A DNA stretch of 64,000 bases. It comes from Rathayibacter oskolensis (lineage in GTDB: Bacteria > Actinomycetota > Actinomycetes > Actinomycetales > Microbacteriaceae). The stretch covers positions 62,001-126,000 of the forward strand of contig NZ_FXBM01000004.1 of assembly GCF_900177245.1 (NCBI RefSeq). Reading direction: 5' to 3'. A program made the translations under genes and the position numbers. The notes below the pieces were generated by a model. It was not told the DNA's origin, did no database searches, and was given only the letters and a program-made list of their open reading frames with translations. Shown in pieces: positions 35,436 through 44,001 of the stretch. Position 1 is the first letter of the stretch. The number at the start of each line of letters is the position of its first letter.

Positions 35436-36394
35436 CCATCGACAGCACCGCAGCGAGCCTGCGCCCCTTCGGCCGCACCGACCTCACCGTCTCGAGCATC
35501 TGCGTCGGGACGAGCGCCCTCGGCAGCTTCCCGGCCCAGTACGGCTACGAGGTCAGCGAGGAGGTCGCCGTGGCGACCATCCGCCGGGTCTTCGACGGCC
35601 CGTTCACCTTCATCGACACCTCCAACGAGTACGGCGGAGGCGACAGCGAGCGCCGGATCGGAGCCGCGATCCGCGAGAACGCGGGCGTCCCCGACGGCGT
35701 CGTGATCGCGACGAAGGTCGACCCGCTCCCCGGCTCGAGCGACTTCTCGGGAGACCGGGTGCGCCGCTCCGTCGAGGAGAGCCGCGAGCGCCTGGGCCTG
35801 GACACCCTTCCGCTCGTCTACCTGCACGACCCCGAGAAGATCAGCTTCGACGAGGGCACGGCTCCCGGCGGGCCGCTCGACGCGCTGATCCGCCTCCGCG
35901 ACGAGGGCGTCATCCGCTACCTCGGAGTGGCGGGCGGCCCGATCGACCTCGAGCTGCAGTACCTGGCCACCGACGCGTTCGACGCCGTCATCAGCCACAA
36001 CCGCTACACGCTGGTCGAGCAGACCGCGGCTCCGCTCCTCGACGACGCCCGCGAGCGCGGTGTCGCCTTCGTGAACGCCGCCCCGTTCGGCGGAGGCATG
36101 CTCGTGAAGGGCCCCCGCGCCGTTCCGCGCTACTGCTACGCCCCCGTGGGCGAGCGCACGATCGCGCGCGTCCTCGAGATGGAGCGGCTCTGCGCCGACT
36201 TCGGCGTCCCCCTGGCCGCCGCGGCGCTCCAGTTCTCGACGCGCGACCCTCGGGTCGCCTCGACGATCGTCGGCATGTCCGAGCCCGCCCGCATCGACCA
36301 GACCCTCGCCCTCGCCGAGACCGCGATCCCCGACGAGCTCTGGGACGCGCTGCTCCCGCTCGCCGCGGTCGGCCGCGACGGCATCGAGAAGTGA
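35432..36394 (+). CDS. aldo/keto reductase
   Basis: Predicted 320 residues from ATG 35432, overlapping the lacI stop. Family motifs are FIDTSNEYGGGDSERRIG (catalytic Asp and Tyr), VIATKVDP (Lys) and VYLHDPEK (His). It resembles the D-threo-aldose 1-dehydrogenase/pyridoxal 4-dehydrogenase branch, which oxidises or reduces sugar aldehydes with NAD(P). Its place in the operon suggests action on the imported sugar or an oxidised product. Confidence 0.9.
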   Translation: MTIDSTAASLRPFGRTDLTVSSICVGTSALGSFPAQYGYEVSEEVAVATIRRVFDGPFTFIDTSNEYGGGDSERRIGAAIRENAGVPDGVVIATKVDPLPGSSDFSGDRVRRSVEESRERLGLDTLPLVYLHDPEKISFDEGTAPGGPLDALIRLRDEGVIRYLGVAGGPIDLELQYLATDAFDAVISHNRYTLVEQTAAPLLDDARERGVAFVNAAPFGGGMLVKGPRAVPRYCYAPVGERTIARVLEMERLCADFGVPLAAAALQFSTRDPRVASTIVGMSEPARIDQTLALAETAIPDELWDALLPLAAVGRDGIEK

Positions 36395-36422
36395 CCCGCA
36401 GGGTCCAGGAAGGAACACCGTG

Positions 36423-38078
36423 ATGAGCACCATCAAGAACCCCGAGCCGGTCGACGTCGTCATCGTCGGGGCCGGAGCGGGCGGCGCGACCGCCGCCAAG
36501 GTCCTGACCGAGGCGGGACTGCGGGTCGTCGGCCTCGAGCGCGGCCCGTGGCTGAAGCCCGAGCACGCCTCGGGTGACGAGCTGAAGTACCTCAACCGCA
36601 ACTTCATCTGGCAGGACCCCAAGCTCAAGCCGCGCACGTACCGGCAGAACGAGAGCGAGGAGGCGGTGGTCACGAACTTCTCGGCCACCCCGCAGGTGGT
36701 CGGCGGCGGCACCACGCACTGGGGAGGGATGGTCCCCCGCATGACCGAGTCGGACTTCAGGCTCCGCTCGCTGCACGGCGATGTCGAGGGCGCGAGCCTC
36801 GTCGATTGGCCGATCACCTACGACGAGCTCGAGCCGTACTACACGCGCGTGGAGTGGGAGTTCGGCACGTCCGGCCTCGCCGGCGCGAACCGCTGGGAGG
36901 GCCGCCGTTCGAAGGGCTACCCCACCAAGCCCTCGCCGCTCAGCCAGATCGGCCGCACCTTCGCGACCGCCATGGACACGCTCGGGCACTCGACGTTCCC
37001 GATGCCGCAGGGCATGGTCACCGAGCCGTACCGCGGCCGTCAGCCGTTCAGCGAGAACGGGTTCTGGCAGCAGTACCCCGACCCGGGCACCGGCAAGTCG
37101 TCGACGCTGATCAACTTCATCCCCGACGCGGTCGCGACCGGGCTCTACGACCTGCGCCCCGACTGCTACGTCAGCGAGATCCTGGTCGGCCCCGACGGCA
37201 GGGCGACGGGCGTGCGGTACCAGGACGAGGGCGGCAACGAGTTCGTGCAGAAGGCGAACGCCGTGATCGTCGCGGGCGGCGGCATCGAGACGCCCCGCCT
37301 CCTGCTGATGTCGAAGTCCGCGCAGTTCCCCGACGGGCTGGCCAACGGCAGCGGCCAGGTCGGGAAGAACGCCACGTTCCACCAGTACTCGTTCTCGGTC
37401 GGGCTCTTCGACCGTGAGGTGAGCGACCCGCTGTACGGCTGGGCCGGCCACTACATGAGCCTGTGCTCGTTCGACTTCTACGAGACCGACGCCAGCAGGG
37501 GTCACATCCTCGGCTCGCTGATCTTCCCCTCGATGATCGGGCACCCGGTGAACTGGAGCTTCCCGGGGCGCCCGAGCTGGGGCCAGGCGTCGAAGGACGC
37601 CGATCGCGAGCTCTTCAACCACTCGATGAAGATCGGCATCCTGCTGCACGACCTGCCGCGCGAGAGCAACCGCGTCGACCTCGACCCGACGGTGAAGGAC
37701 GCCTGGGGGCTCCCGGTCGCGCGCATCACTCACACCCCGCACCCCAACGACTTCGCCCAGGAGAAGTGGCAGGTCGCCAAGAACGGCGAGATCCTCGAGG
37801 CCGCGGGCGCGAAGAAGGTGGTGCCGGTGAACATGGAGCGCATCACGGGCAACACCTCGCACGAGCTGGGCACGGTGCGGATGGGGAACGACCCCGCCAC
37901 CTCCGTCGTCGACAAGTGGTGCCGCTCGCACGAGGTGCCGAACCTCTACGTCTTCGACGCGAGCTTCTTCCCCACCGCGACGGGCATCAACCCGGCGCTC
38001 ACGATCATGGCCAACGCCTGGCGCTGCAGCGACCGCATCATCGCGGTCGACTCCCGCGGCTGGACGTCGGACGACTGA
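36423..38078 (+). CDS. GMC-family FAD oxidoreductase
   Basis: Predicted 551 residues from ATG 36423 (GTG 36420 possible), behind AGGAAGGA. The FAD-binding Rossmann motif VVIVGAGAGGATAAKVL lies at the N-terminus, with VVGGGTTHWGGMVPR after it. The C-terminus has SHELGTVRMG and GINPALTIMANAW, the regions holding the catalytic His and Asn/His pair. It resembles membrane-associated sugar/polyol dehydrogenases that pair with the small subunit encoded next. There is no signal peptide on this chain. Confidence 0.92.
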   Translation: MSTIKNPEPVDVVIVGAGAGGATAAKVLTEAGLRVVGLERGPWLKPEHASGDELKYLNRNFIWQDPKLKPRTYRQNESEEAVVTNFSATPQVVGGGTTHWGGMVPRMTESDFRLRSLHGDVEGASLVDWPITYDELEPYYTRVEWEFGTSGLAGANRWEGRRSKGYPTKPSPLSQIGRTFATAMDTLGHSTFPMPQGMVTEPYRGRQPFSENGFWQQYPDPGTGKSSTLINFIPDAVATGLYDLRPDCYVSEILVGPDGRATGVRYQDEGGNEFVQKANAVIVAGGGIETPRLLLMSKSAQFPDGLANGSGQVGKNATFHQYSFSVGLFDREVSDPLYGWAGHYMSLCSFDFYETDASRGHILGSLIFPSMIGHPVNWSFPGRPSWGQASKDADRELFNHSMKIGILLHDLPRESNRVDLDPTVKDAWGLPVARITHTPHPNDFAQEKWQVAKNGEILEAAGAKKVVPVNMERITGNTSHELGTVRMGNDPATSVVDKWCRSHEVPNLYVFDASFFPTATGINPALTIMANAWRCSDRIIAVDSRGWTSDD

Positions 38079-38105
38079 GGACGAGAGACGAAGGAGAGGA
38101 CGATC

Positions 38106-38822
38106 ATGGGACAGGCAGAGTGGGTCACAGTACCGATCTCGACGCGCGACGTCGACGGACCGCTGTTCTTCGACCAGCACGAGTGGGACACGATCGAGGC
38201 CGCCACAGCGCGGATCATCCCGACGGACCACCACCCCGGCGCCCGAGAGGCGAAGGTGGTGCGCTTCATCGATCGCATGCTCTCGGGAACGGCGTTCGTG
38301 TTCCCCGCCGCGGACGGCATCGGCTGGCTCCGGATGGAGGGGCTCGAGGAGAAGGCGTGGCAGGAGCGGATCGACAGCCGGCGGGTCTTCTACCGTGAGG
38401 GGGTGCTCGAGCTCGACCGTCTGGCCGGTGAGACGTTCGGAGGGAGCTTCGTCGATCTCGACGACGAGCAGCAGGACGCGGTCCTCGTCGCGCTCTCGAG
38501 GGAGGAGAAGCCCGTGCGGTTCCTCTTCGCCGAGTCCGACGGGCAGGGCAGCGGAGGAGCGCCGGCGGGCAACCAGCCGGTCAACGAGGACTTCCTCGAG
38601 TTCTTCCCGCTGCTGGTGCTCAACACCCGGCAGGGCTTCTACGGCGACCCGGTGTACGGAGGCAATGAGAACCGGGTGGGCTGGGGGGTCATCGGCTTCG
38701 ACGGGCCTCCGTCGCTGAAGTCGACCATGGACGGCAGCTACACCACGACGAAGTACATGGTGCCCGAGGCCGAGTGGCCCTACGAGCGGCACCCCGAGGT
38801 GCTCCGCTACCGACGCCCCTGA
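38106..38822 (+). CDS. gluconate 2-dehydrogenase subunit 3 family protein
   Basis: Predicted 238 residues from ATG 38106, with AGGAGAGG upstream. The segment FDQHEWDTIEAATARIIPTD matches the gluconate 2-dehydrogenase subunit-3 family. Such subunits accompany a GMC-type FAD subunit and often carry a Tat signal; none is obvious here. It starts 27 bases after the GMC gene, so the two likely form one complex. No cytochrome c subunit is encoded in the window. Confidence 0.88.
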   Translation: MGQAEWVTVPISTRDVDGPLFFDQHEWDTIEAATARIIPTDHHPGAREAKVVRFIDRMLSGTAFVFPAADGIGWLRMEGLEEKAWQERIDSRRVFYREGVLELDRLAGETFGGSFVDLDDEQQDAVLVALSREEKPVRFLFAESDGQGSGGAPAGNQPVNEDFLEFFPLLVLNTRQGFYGDPVYGGNENRVGWGVIGFDGPPSLKSTMDGSYTTTKYMVPEAEWPYERHPEVLRYRRP

Positions 38823-38827
38823 CGCGG

Positions 38828-38880
38828 TCGGCGGTTCGGCGCGAGGCATAATCGACCCATGGCCTCGACCGAACCGCCGA
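38828..38880. promoter_or_regulatory. stem-loop with leaderless-type promoter
   Basis: Perfect 12-base arms TCGGCGGTTCGG (38828-38839) and CCGAACCGCCGA (38869-38880) enclose an inner GAGGC/GCCTC pair. Inside lies CATAAT at 38847-38852, a good -10 hexamer, six bases before ATG 38859. This is the spacing expected for a leaderless transcript starting at that ATG. The arms could be an operator or an mRNA structure. Confidence 0.55.
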
Positions 38881-38912
38881 TCGCCCTCCGCCTGTGCGGG
38901 ATCGCGACGTGA
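38859..38912 (+). CDS. possible leaderless upstream ORF before lacI
   Basis: The ATG at 38859 opens a 17-residue reading frame (MASTEPPIALRLCGIAT). Its TGA (38910-38912) overlaps the GTG of the LacI gene at 38909. It has no Shine-Dalgarno, and a -10-like CATAAT lies six bases upstream. It is out of frame with LacI. It might couple translation to the repressor gene; the peptide itself need not have a function. Confidence 0.4.
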   Translation: MASTEPPIALRLCGIAT

Positions 38913-39928
38913 GCCGGGCCTCGTCCCGTTCGCACGGAGCTCGGATGGTCGATGTCGCGGCCCTCGCGGGGGTGTCGCAGCAGACGGTCTCCCGCGTGAT
39001 CAACGGCGCGCCGAACGTGTCCCCCGAGATCCGCGCGCGGACCGAGCAGGCGATCGCTCAGCTGCGCTACCGCCGCAACACGGCGGCGTCGGCTCTGGCG
39101 AGCAGCAAGACCCGGAACATCGGAGTCGTGAGCTACTCGCTCTCGGTGCACGGGCCGTCGGTCGCGCTCTACGGCATCTCGGAGCAGACGCGGCGCAACG
39201 GGTACTCGACGCGGCTGATCACCCTCGGCGACGTCGACCGCTCGAGCATCCGCCACGCGCTCGACGAGCTCACCGCCGACGAGGTCGACGGCATCATCGT
39301 CCTGGTCCCGCTCGTGAGCGCGGTCGAGACGCTCCGCGGGATGGACACCTCCGTCCCCGTCGTCACCTTCGAGCAGGGATCCGCCCCGGGGTCCTCCAGT
39401 GTGTCGATCGACGAGGTGGAGGGTGCGCGGCTCGCCGTCAGGCACCTGCTCGACCTCGGGCACCGCACCGTCGCCCACGTGCGCGGGCCCGACGGGTGGA
39501 TGGCCTCCGATGCGCGCGAGCGCGGCTGGTCGACCGAGCTCGCGGCCGCGCGGCGCGTCGTGCGCCCCGTCGTCCGCACGGCGGACTGGAGTGTCGCCGA
39601 GGGGTACCGGGCCGGAGTGGAGCTCGCGGCCGATCCGGACGTCACGGCGGTCTTCGCCGCCAACGACCCCTTCGCGCTCGGCGTGGTCAAGGCGTTCGAC
39701 GACCACGGCATCAGCGTCCCCGGCGACAGGAGCGTCATCGGCTTCGACGACGTGCCCGAGGCGGGCTTCTACCGGCCCAGCCTGTCGACGGTGCACCTGG
39801 ACTTCGCTCAGGTGGGCCAGCTCGCCGTCGACCGGGTCTTCGCGCTCCTGCGCGGGGACGAGGTGGACGCGCTGCCGCTGATCGAGCCGAGGCTCGTCGT
39901 CCGCGGGAGCACCGCGCCTCCCGCGTGA
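38909..39928 (+). CDS. LacI-family transcriptional regulator (locus copy 2)
   Basis: Predicted 339 residues from GTG 38909; GTG 38894 and ATG 38945 are alternatives. The DNA-binding region is MVDVAALAGVSQQTVSRVIN, nearly the same as that of the LacI at 34371. The sensor domains also match closely, with substitutions at ligand-facing positions. It is the last gene of the locus and ends 13 bases from the convergent VOC gene. Similar DNA-recognition helices suggest that both repressors bind the same operator. Confidence 0.92.
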   Translation: MSRASSRSHGARMVDVAALAGVSQQTVSRVINGAPNVSPEIRARTEQAIAQLRYRRNTAASALASSKTRNIGVVSYSLSVHGPSVALYGISEQTRRNGYSTRLITLGDVDRSSIRHALDELTADEVDGIIVLVPLVSAVETLRGMDTSVPVVTFEQGSAPGSSSVSIDEVEGARLAVRHLLDLGHRTVAHVRGPDGWMASDARERGWSTELAAARRVVRPVVRTADWSVAEGYRAGVELAADPDVTAVFAANDPFALGVVKAFDDHGISVPGDRSVIGFDDVPEAGFYRPSLSTVHLDFAQVGQLAVDRVFALLRGDEVDALPLIEPRLVVRGSTAPPA

Positions 39929-39941
39929 GGCCCGATCGCCG

Positions 39942-40331
39942 TCAGACCTCGTGGATCTCGATCGGCAGGCCGTCGGGGTCGCGCACGAAGAACATCGCCC
40001 GGCCCGTGTGCGGATCGACCCGCATCGGCTCGCACTCCACCCCCGCCGCGACGAAGCCGGCTCGCACCGACTCCGGGTGCGCCGCCGCGAGCGCGAGGTG
40101 CCGGAGGCCGAGCGCCTCAGGATCGGAGAGGCGGTCGGGCGCCTCCGGGAAGGTGAACAGCTCGAGGAGGTACGACCCGTTCAGGCTGAGGTTCGCCATC
40201 CACGACTCCCGATCGGCCCGGTACACCTCGGAGTCGAGCCGGAAGCCGAGCAGGTCGAGGTAGAAGCGCTTCGAGCGCTCGTAGTCGCTGACGATGATCG
40301 CGACGTGGTGCAGGCCGAGCACGGCGCTCAT
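39942..40331 (-). CDS. VOC/glyoxalase-family protein
   Basis: Predicted 129 residues from ATG 40331. The first beta-alpha-beta-beta-beta unit starts LHHVAIIVSDYERSKRFYLD, and the second has GLRHLALAA and FVRDPDGLPIEIHEV. The metal ligands expected in this fold are His in LHHVA, Glu in LLELF, His in LRHLA and Glu in IEIHEV. It is close to the YaeR/SMU1112c-like group. Function in the cell is unknown. Confidence 0.88.
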   Translation of the reverse strand: MSAVLGLHHVAIIVSDYERSKRFYLDLLGFRLDSEVYRADRESWMANLSLNGSYLLELFTFPEAPDRLSDPEALGLRHLALAAAHPESVRAGFVAAGVECEPMRVDPHTGRAMFFVRDPDGLPIEIHEV

Positions 40332-40452
40332 CGGCGGAGTTCCATCGGTGCTGCTCCCACCATCGTCGTCGGGCTCGAGGAGGACCGCGGCAGCGGCCAG
40401 CGGTCGTGACGAGGCTATCGTCGCGGAGCCCTCGCGCCGCGGCCCCGACCGC

Positions 40453-41433
40453 CTACACCCGCGCCGCCTGCGCGTCCTTGAACCGCAGCGCCGGCCGCTC
40501 GATCAGCCACCACGACCCGAGCGCGACGACGAGCGTGATCGCCAGCACGAGCGCGAGGTTCGGCAGCACCGGCAGTCGCCCCGCCCGGTCGATCACGAGC
40601 TGCTGCACCGGGTACGCCCAGAGGTACAGCCCGTAGGAGAGGTCTCCCCAGCGCGCCGCCCGCCGCAGCAGCGGAGTCGACCCGGTGCCGACGGCGACGA
40701 CGACGACGGGCAGCGCGACCCACAGGGCCACCGGTTGCAGCGGAGTGCCGGCCGCGGCGAGCAGGACGACCGCGGCGGCCGTTCCCGACGGCCACCGGAG
40801 CCACTGCGCAGGGACCAGCAGGCGCAGGGCCGCGGCGGCCGCGAAGAAGGCGCACAGCTCGGCCGCCGCGCCGATCGCGCCGCCGACTAACGTCAGCGCG
40901 ACGGTCCCGACGAGGCCGGCCACCGCTAGCGCGCCGCGCCGGTGGGCGGGCGCGAACCGGATCGACAGCACCGCGAGGTAGCAGCAGAACTCGACGCCGA
41001 GCGTCCACAGCGACCCGTTCACCGCCGGCCGCGCGTGGGCGGACGAGTCGAAGACCCCCGGCAGCTCGTACTGCGCCAGCAGCAGCAGGTTGAGCCCGTA
41101 GGCCCAGGTCTCGCCGGAGGCGAGGTAGGCGCCGAGCGGCAGCGACGACGCCAGCGGCCCGATCACGAGCATCGTCACCACGACGACCACCGCGAGCGCC
41201 GGGACGATGCGCAGCACCCGGTGCCGGAGGAACCGGCCGACGCTGGGGGCCCGCTCAGCGCTTCCCGCGACGAGGTAGCCGCTGACGCAGAAGAACACCG
41301 AGACGCCCAGCGAGTGCAGCGGGAGCCCGAGCAGCCGGGGCGCCGGCTCGCCCAGCAGCACGAAGCCGTGTCCGACGATCACGGCGAGGGCGGCGGCGAG
41401 CCGGACGGCGTCGAAGTCGTTGCAGCGCCCCAC
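40453..41433 (-). CDS. acyltransferase 3 family membrane protein
   Basis: Predicted 326 residues from GTG 41433. About ten hydrophobic segments. The first helix contains the essential His in VIVGHGFVLLGEP, followed by GVSVFFCVSGYLVAGS and FLRHRVLRIVPAL, typical of acyltransferase-3 proteins that acylate surface glycans. The C-terminus reads GSWWLIERPALRFK, a common ending. No SGNH domain is fused. Confidence 0.9.
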   Translation of the reverse strand: MGRCNDFDAVRLAAALAVIVGHGFVLLGEPAPRLLGLPLHSLGVSVFFCVSGYLVAGSAERAPSVGRFLRHRVLRIVPALAVVVVVTMLVIGPLASSLPLGAYLASGETWAYGLNLLLLAQYELPGVFDSSAHARPAVNGSLWTLGVEFCCYLAVLSIRFAPAHRRGALAVAGLVGTVALTLVGGAIGAAAELCAFFAAAAALRLLVPAQWLRWPSGTAAAVVLLAAAGTPLQPVALWVALPVVVVAVGTGSTPLLRRAARWGDLSYGLYLWAYPVQQLVIDRAGRLPVLPNLALVLAITLVVALGSWWLIERPALRFKDAQAARV

Positions 41434-41480
41434 CCTCTCACCGTAGGGGGCACCTCCGGCTCGTGGAAACGCCGCGAGAC

Positions 41481-42740
41481 CTACGAGGTGACGCGGCTCG
41501 CCCGCGGGGCCTCGTCCGGCACCGCGCCGGCCGTCCGCGCCTCGAGGACCAGGCTCACGACGAGCCCGACGACGACGATCCCGATCGCGACCCACGGCAG
41601 CACCTGGAGGCCGCTCGTGTCGATCGCGATGCCGCCGACGATCGCGCCGCCTCCGATGCCGATGTTGAACGCGGTCGTCTGCAGGGCAGCGGCCAGGCTG
41701 CGCAGCTGGAACGACGAGGTGCGCAGCATCCGGGTCTGCAGCATCGCCGGGATGCCGCCGAAGGCGATGTTCCAGACGACCGCCGCGACCACGACCGCGG
41801 CCGTCGCGCCCGCGCCCGCCGCGAGGGCGAGGCCGGCGAGGGCGAGGATCACGGCGATCGCCGCGATGAGGAACCCCCGCCGCGGGAAGCGGTCGGTCGC
41901 GAAGCCGGCCAGGACGAGACCGACCGCCCCCGCGCCTCCGAACGCGAACAGCACCAGCGGGATGCTGTCGGGCGAGAACGAGGCGTCCTCGAGCCACGGC
42001 GTGATGTAGGTCGAGAGCGTGTTCTGGCCGATCAGCACCAGGAGGATCACGACGCAGACGCCGATGATCCGCGGCAGGGTGCGGTCCTTGCGTGCCGGGA
42101 GGCGGATCTCGCCCGTCTTCACCGGGATGCGGTGGTCGACGGCCGGCAGGAACTTGACGACCACCAGGGCCAGGACGAGCACGATCCCGCCGAGGATCGC
42201 GAAGGTCGGCCGCCAGCCGAAGGCGTGTCCGAGAGCGGTGCCGACGGGGACGCCCAGGACGAACGCGGCGGAGCCTCCGCCCGCCGTGATCGCGGTCGCG
42301 CGGCCGAGCTGCTCGGGTGCGACGAGGTGGGCGGAGTAGGCGGCGACGACCGCCCAGAAGAGGCCGTGGGCCAGCCCGCCGAGGATCCGCGCGCCGACGA
42401 GCAGCTCGAAGGTCGGAGCCAGCGCGGCGAGCACGTTGGCCACAGCGATGGTGCAGAGCGCGACGAGAACGAGGCTCTTCCGCGAGAAGCGCTGGGTGAC
42501 GAGCGTCAGCGGTGTCGTCGCGACCACCACGGTCGCCGCGAAGATCGTGACCAGCTGGCCGGTCAGCGAGATGCTCACGCCGAGATCGCGCGACATGTCG
42601 GGGATCAGGCCGGTCGGCAGGAACTCGCTCGTGACCGAGACGAAGATGGCGCCGGCGAGGGTGAGCAGACCGATCCAGGGGAAGCGGGGGTTCTGAGGCG
42701 TGTTCACGGTGTCCTGAGTGAAGGGGCGGGAGGCGACCAT
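41481..42740 (-). CDS. MFS transporter, DHA1-type exporter
   Basis: Predicted 419 residues from ATG 42740; GTG 42707 with AGGA upstream is an alternative. Twelve hydrophobic segments. The first helix FVSVTSEFLPTGLIPDMSRD has the signature of the AraJ/YdhP-like branch (FxxGTxEFxxxGLLP), and the loop after helix 2 reads VTQRFSRKSL. Members export sugars, nucleosides or drugs. It overlaps no other gene; a palindromic element lies just upstream. Confidence 0.9.
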   Translation of the reverse strand: MVASRPFTQDTVNTPQNPRFPWIGLLTLAGAIFVSVTSEFLPTGLIPDMSRDLGVSISLTGQLVTIFAATVVVATTPLTLVTQRFSRKSLVLVALCTIAVANVLAALAPTFELLVGARILGGLAHGLFWAVVAAYSAHLVAPEQLGRATAITAGGGSAAFVLGVPVGTALGHAFGWRPTFAILGGIVLVLALVVVKFLPAVDHRIPVKTGEIRLPARKDRTLPRIIGVCVVILLVLIGQNTLSTYITPWLEDASFSPDSIPLVLFAFGGAGAVGLVLAGFATDRFPRRGFLIAAIAVILALAGLALAAGAGATAAVVVAAVVWNIAFGGIPAMLQTRMLRTSSFQLRSLAAALQTTAFNIGIGGGAIVGGIAIDTSGLQVLPWVAIGIVVVGLVVSLVLEARTAGAVPDEAPRASRVTS

Positions 42741-42786
42741 CAAGCCTCGCACGCCCGCGCGGCGAACGGGTGAACTCCCGTTGCGT

Positions 42787-42853
42787 CGAGGGAACCCGTT
42801 CGCGCCGAGGTGCCGCCGCGCACGCGGTGTCTCGGCGAGAACGGGTTCCCTCG
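42787..42853. repeat. palindromic element, copy 1
   Basis: Arms CGAGGGAACCCGTTC (42787-42801) and its complement (42839-42853) with inner GCCGAG/CTCGGC pairing. The same core recurs at 43913-43997. It lies between the divergent MFS and SDR genes. Confidence 0.8.
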
Positions 42854-42973
42854 GGGGAGGGCCGTGCGCGGATAGCACCTTCGGCCGCCCAGGGGAACGG
42901 AGTGACGGCGAGGCGCATCCGGCGTTCGCTGGACGGAGCGGCACAACGGATCGACGCCGCAGATGGAGGAGCC

Positions 42974-43900
42974 ATGCCCGACGAGACCGCGCCCGATCAG
43001 CCCGCGCCCGACCAGTACACGTTCACGAACCCCGCGACGCAGTACCCGAACGTGACCCCGCCCGTGCAGCAGCAGCCGGAGCCCGGCCTGCAGTCGCGGA
43101 TGACCCCGGTGCCCGACCTCGGCGAGCACAGCTACCGCGGCACCGGACGCCTGACCGGCCGTCGCGCTCTGATCACGGGAGCCGACTCCGGCATCGGCGC
43201 CGCCGTCGCGATCGCCTTCGCGCGGGAGGGCGCCGACATCGCCCTCTCCTACCTCCCCGACGAGGAGGAGGACGCGCAGCACGTCGTCGAGCTGATCCGC
43301 GCGGCCGGCCGCACCGCGATCCCGATCCCGGGCGACCTGACCGACGCGCAGTACTGCTCCGACCTCGTCGCCCGCGCGGTCGAGGGCCTCGGCGGACTCG
43401 ACACCGTCGTGAACATCGCCGGCAAGCAGGTCTGGCAGGAGGACATGCTCGAGCTCACCGACGAGCAGTTCGAGACCACGTTCACGGTCAACGTCTTCGC
43501 GCCGTTCCGCATCATCCGCGCCGCCCTGCCGCACCTCCCGGCGGGCTCGACGATCATCAACACGGCGTCGGCGGAGGCGCACAAGCCCGCCCCCGACCGC
43601 CTCGACTACGCCATGACCAAGGGTGCGATCAACAACCTCTCCAAGGGCATGGCGCAGCAGCTGGCCGCGAAGGGCATCCGCGTGAACGTCGTCGCGCCCG
43701 GCCCGACCTGGACCGTGCTGCAGGTCACCGGCGGAGTCGACCCCGAGAGCCTCCCCGAGTTCGGCTCGAGCGAGGCCCCGATGGGCCGCGCCGCGCAGCC
43801 GGCGGAGCAGGCGCCCGCCTACGTGTTCCTCGCCTCCGCCGAGTCGAGCTACGTGATCGGCGAGACCCTCAACGTGAACGGAGGCATGGTCTCCCCCTAG
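42974..43900 (+). CDS. short-chain dehydrogenase/reductase (YhdF/YdaD type)
   Basis: Predicted 308 residues from ATG 42974, behind GGAGGAG. A Gln/Pro-rich N-terminal extension of about 50 residues precedes the Rossmann fold. The NAD(P) motif is TGADSGIG, the NAG-type strand is VNIAGKQ, and the catalytic Ser and YxxxK lie in NTASAEAH and DYAMTKGA. This extended form is typical of general-stress oxidoreductases. It is flanked by two copies of one palindromic element. Substrate unknown. Confidence 0.92.
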   Translation: MPDETAPDQPAPDQYTFTNPATQYPNVTPPVQQQPEPGLQSRMTPVPDLGEHSYRGTGRLTGRRALITGADSGIGAAVAIAFAREGADIALSYLPDEEEDAQHVVELIRAAGRTAIPIPGDLTDAQYCSDLVARAVEGLGGLDTVVNIAGKQVWQEDMLELTDEQFETTFTVNVFAPFRIIRAALPHLPAGSTIINTASAEAHKPAPDRLDYAMTKGAINNLSKGMAQQLAAKGIRVNVVAPGPTWTVLQVTGGVDPESLPEFGSSEAPMGRAAQPAEQAPAYVFLASAESSYVIGETLNVNGGMVSP

Positions 43901-43912
43901 CTCGCGCGCGTG

Positions 43913-43997
43913 CCCCTCCGCCGAGGGAACCCGTTCTCGCCCGGACACCGCGGCGGGTGCGGCACCTCGAGCAGAACGGGTTCCCTCGGCGGAGGGG
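43913..43997. terminator. palindromic element, copy 2; likely bidirectional terminator
   Basis: Perfect 25-base arms (43913-43937 and 43973-43997) with a 35-base spacer. The inner part repeats the core of the element at 42787. It lies exactly between the stop codons of the convergent SDR and protease genes. There is no U-tract, so terminator function is inferred from position. Confidence 0.7.
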
Positions 43998-44001
43998 TCG
44001 G

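Noticed and set aside
42787-43997. SDR gene flanked by repeats considered as a composite transposon
   Set aside because: The flanking elements are short palindromes without transposase genes, and no target-site duplication is seen.
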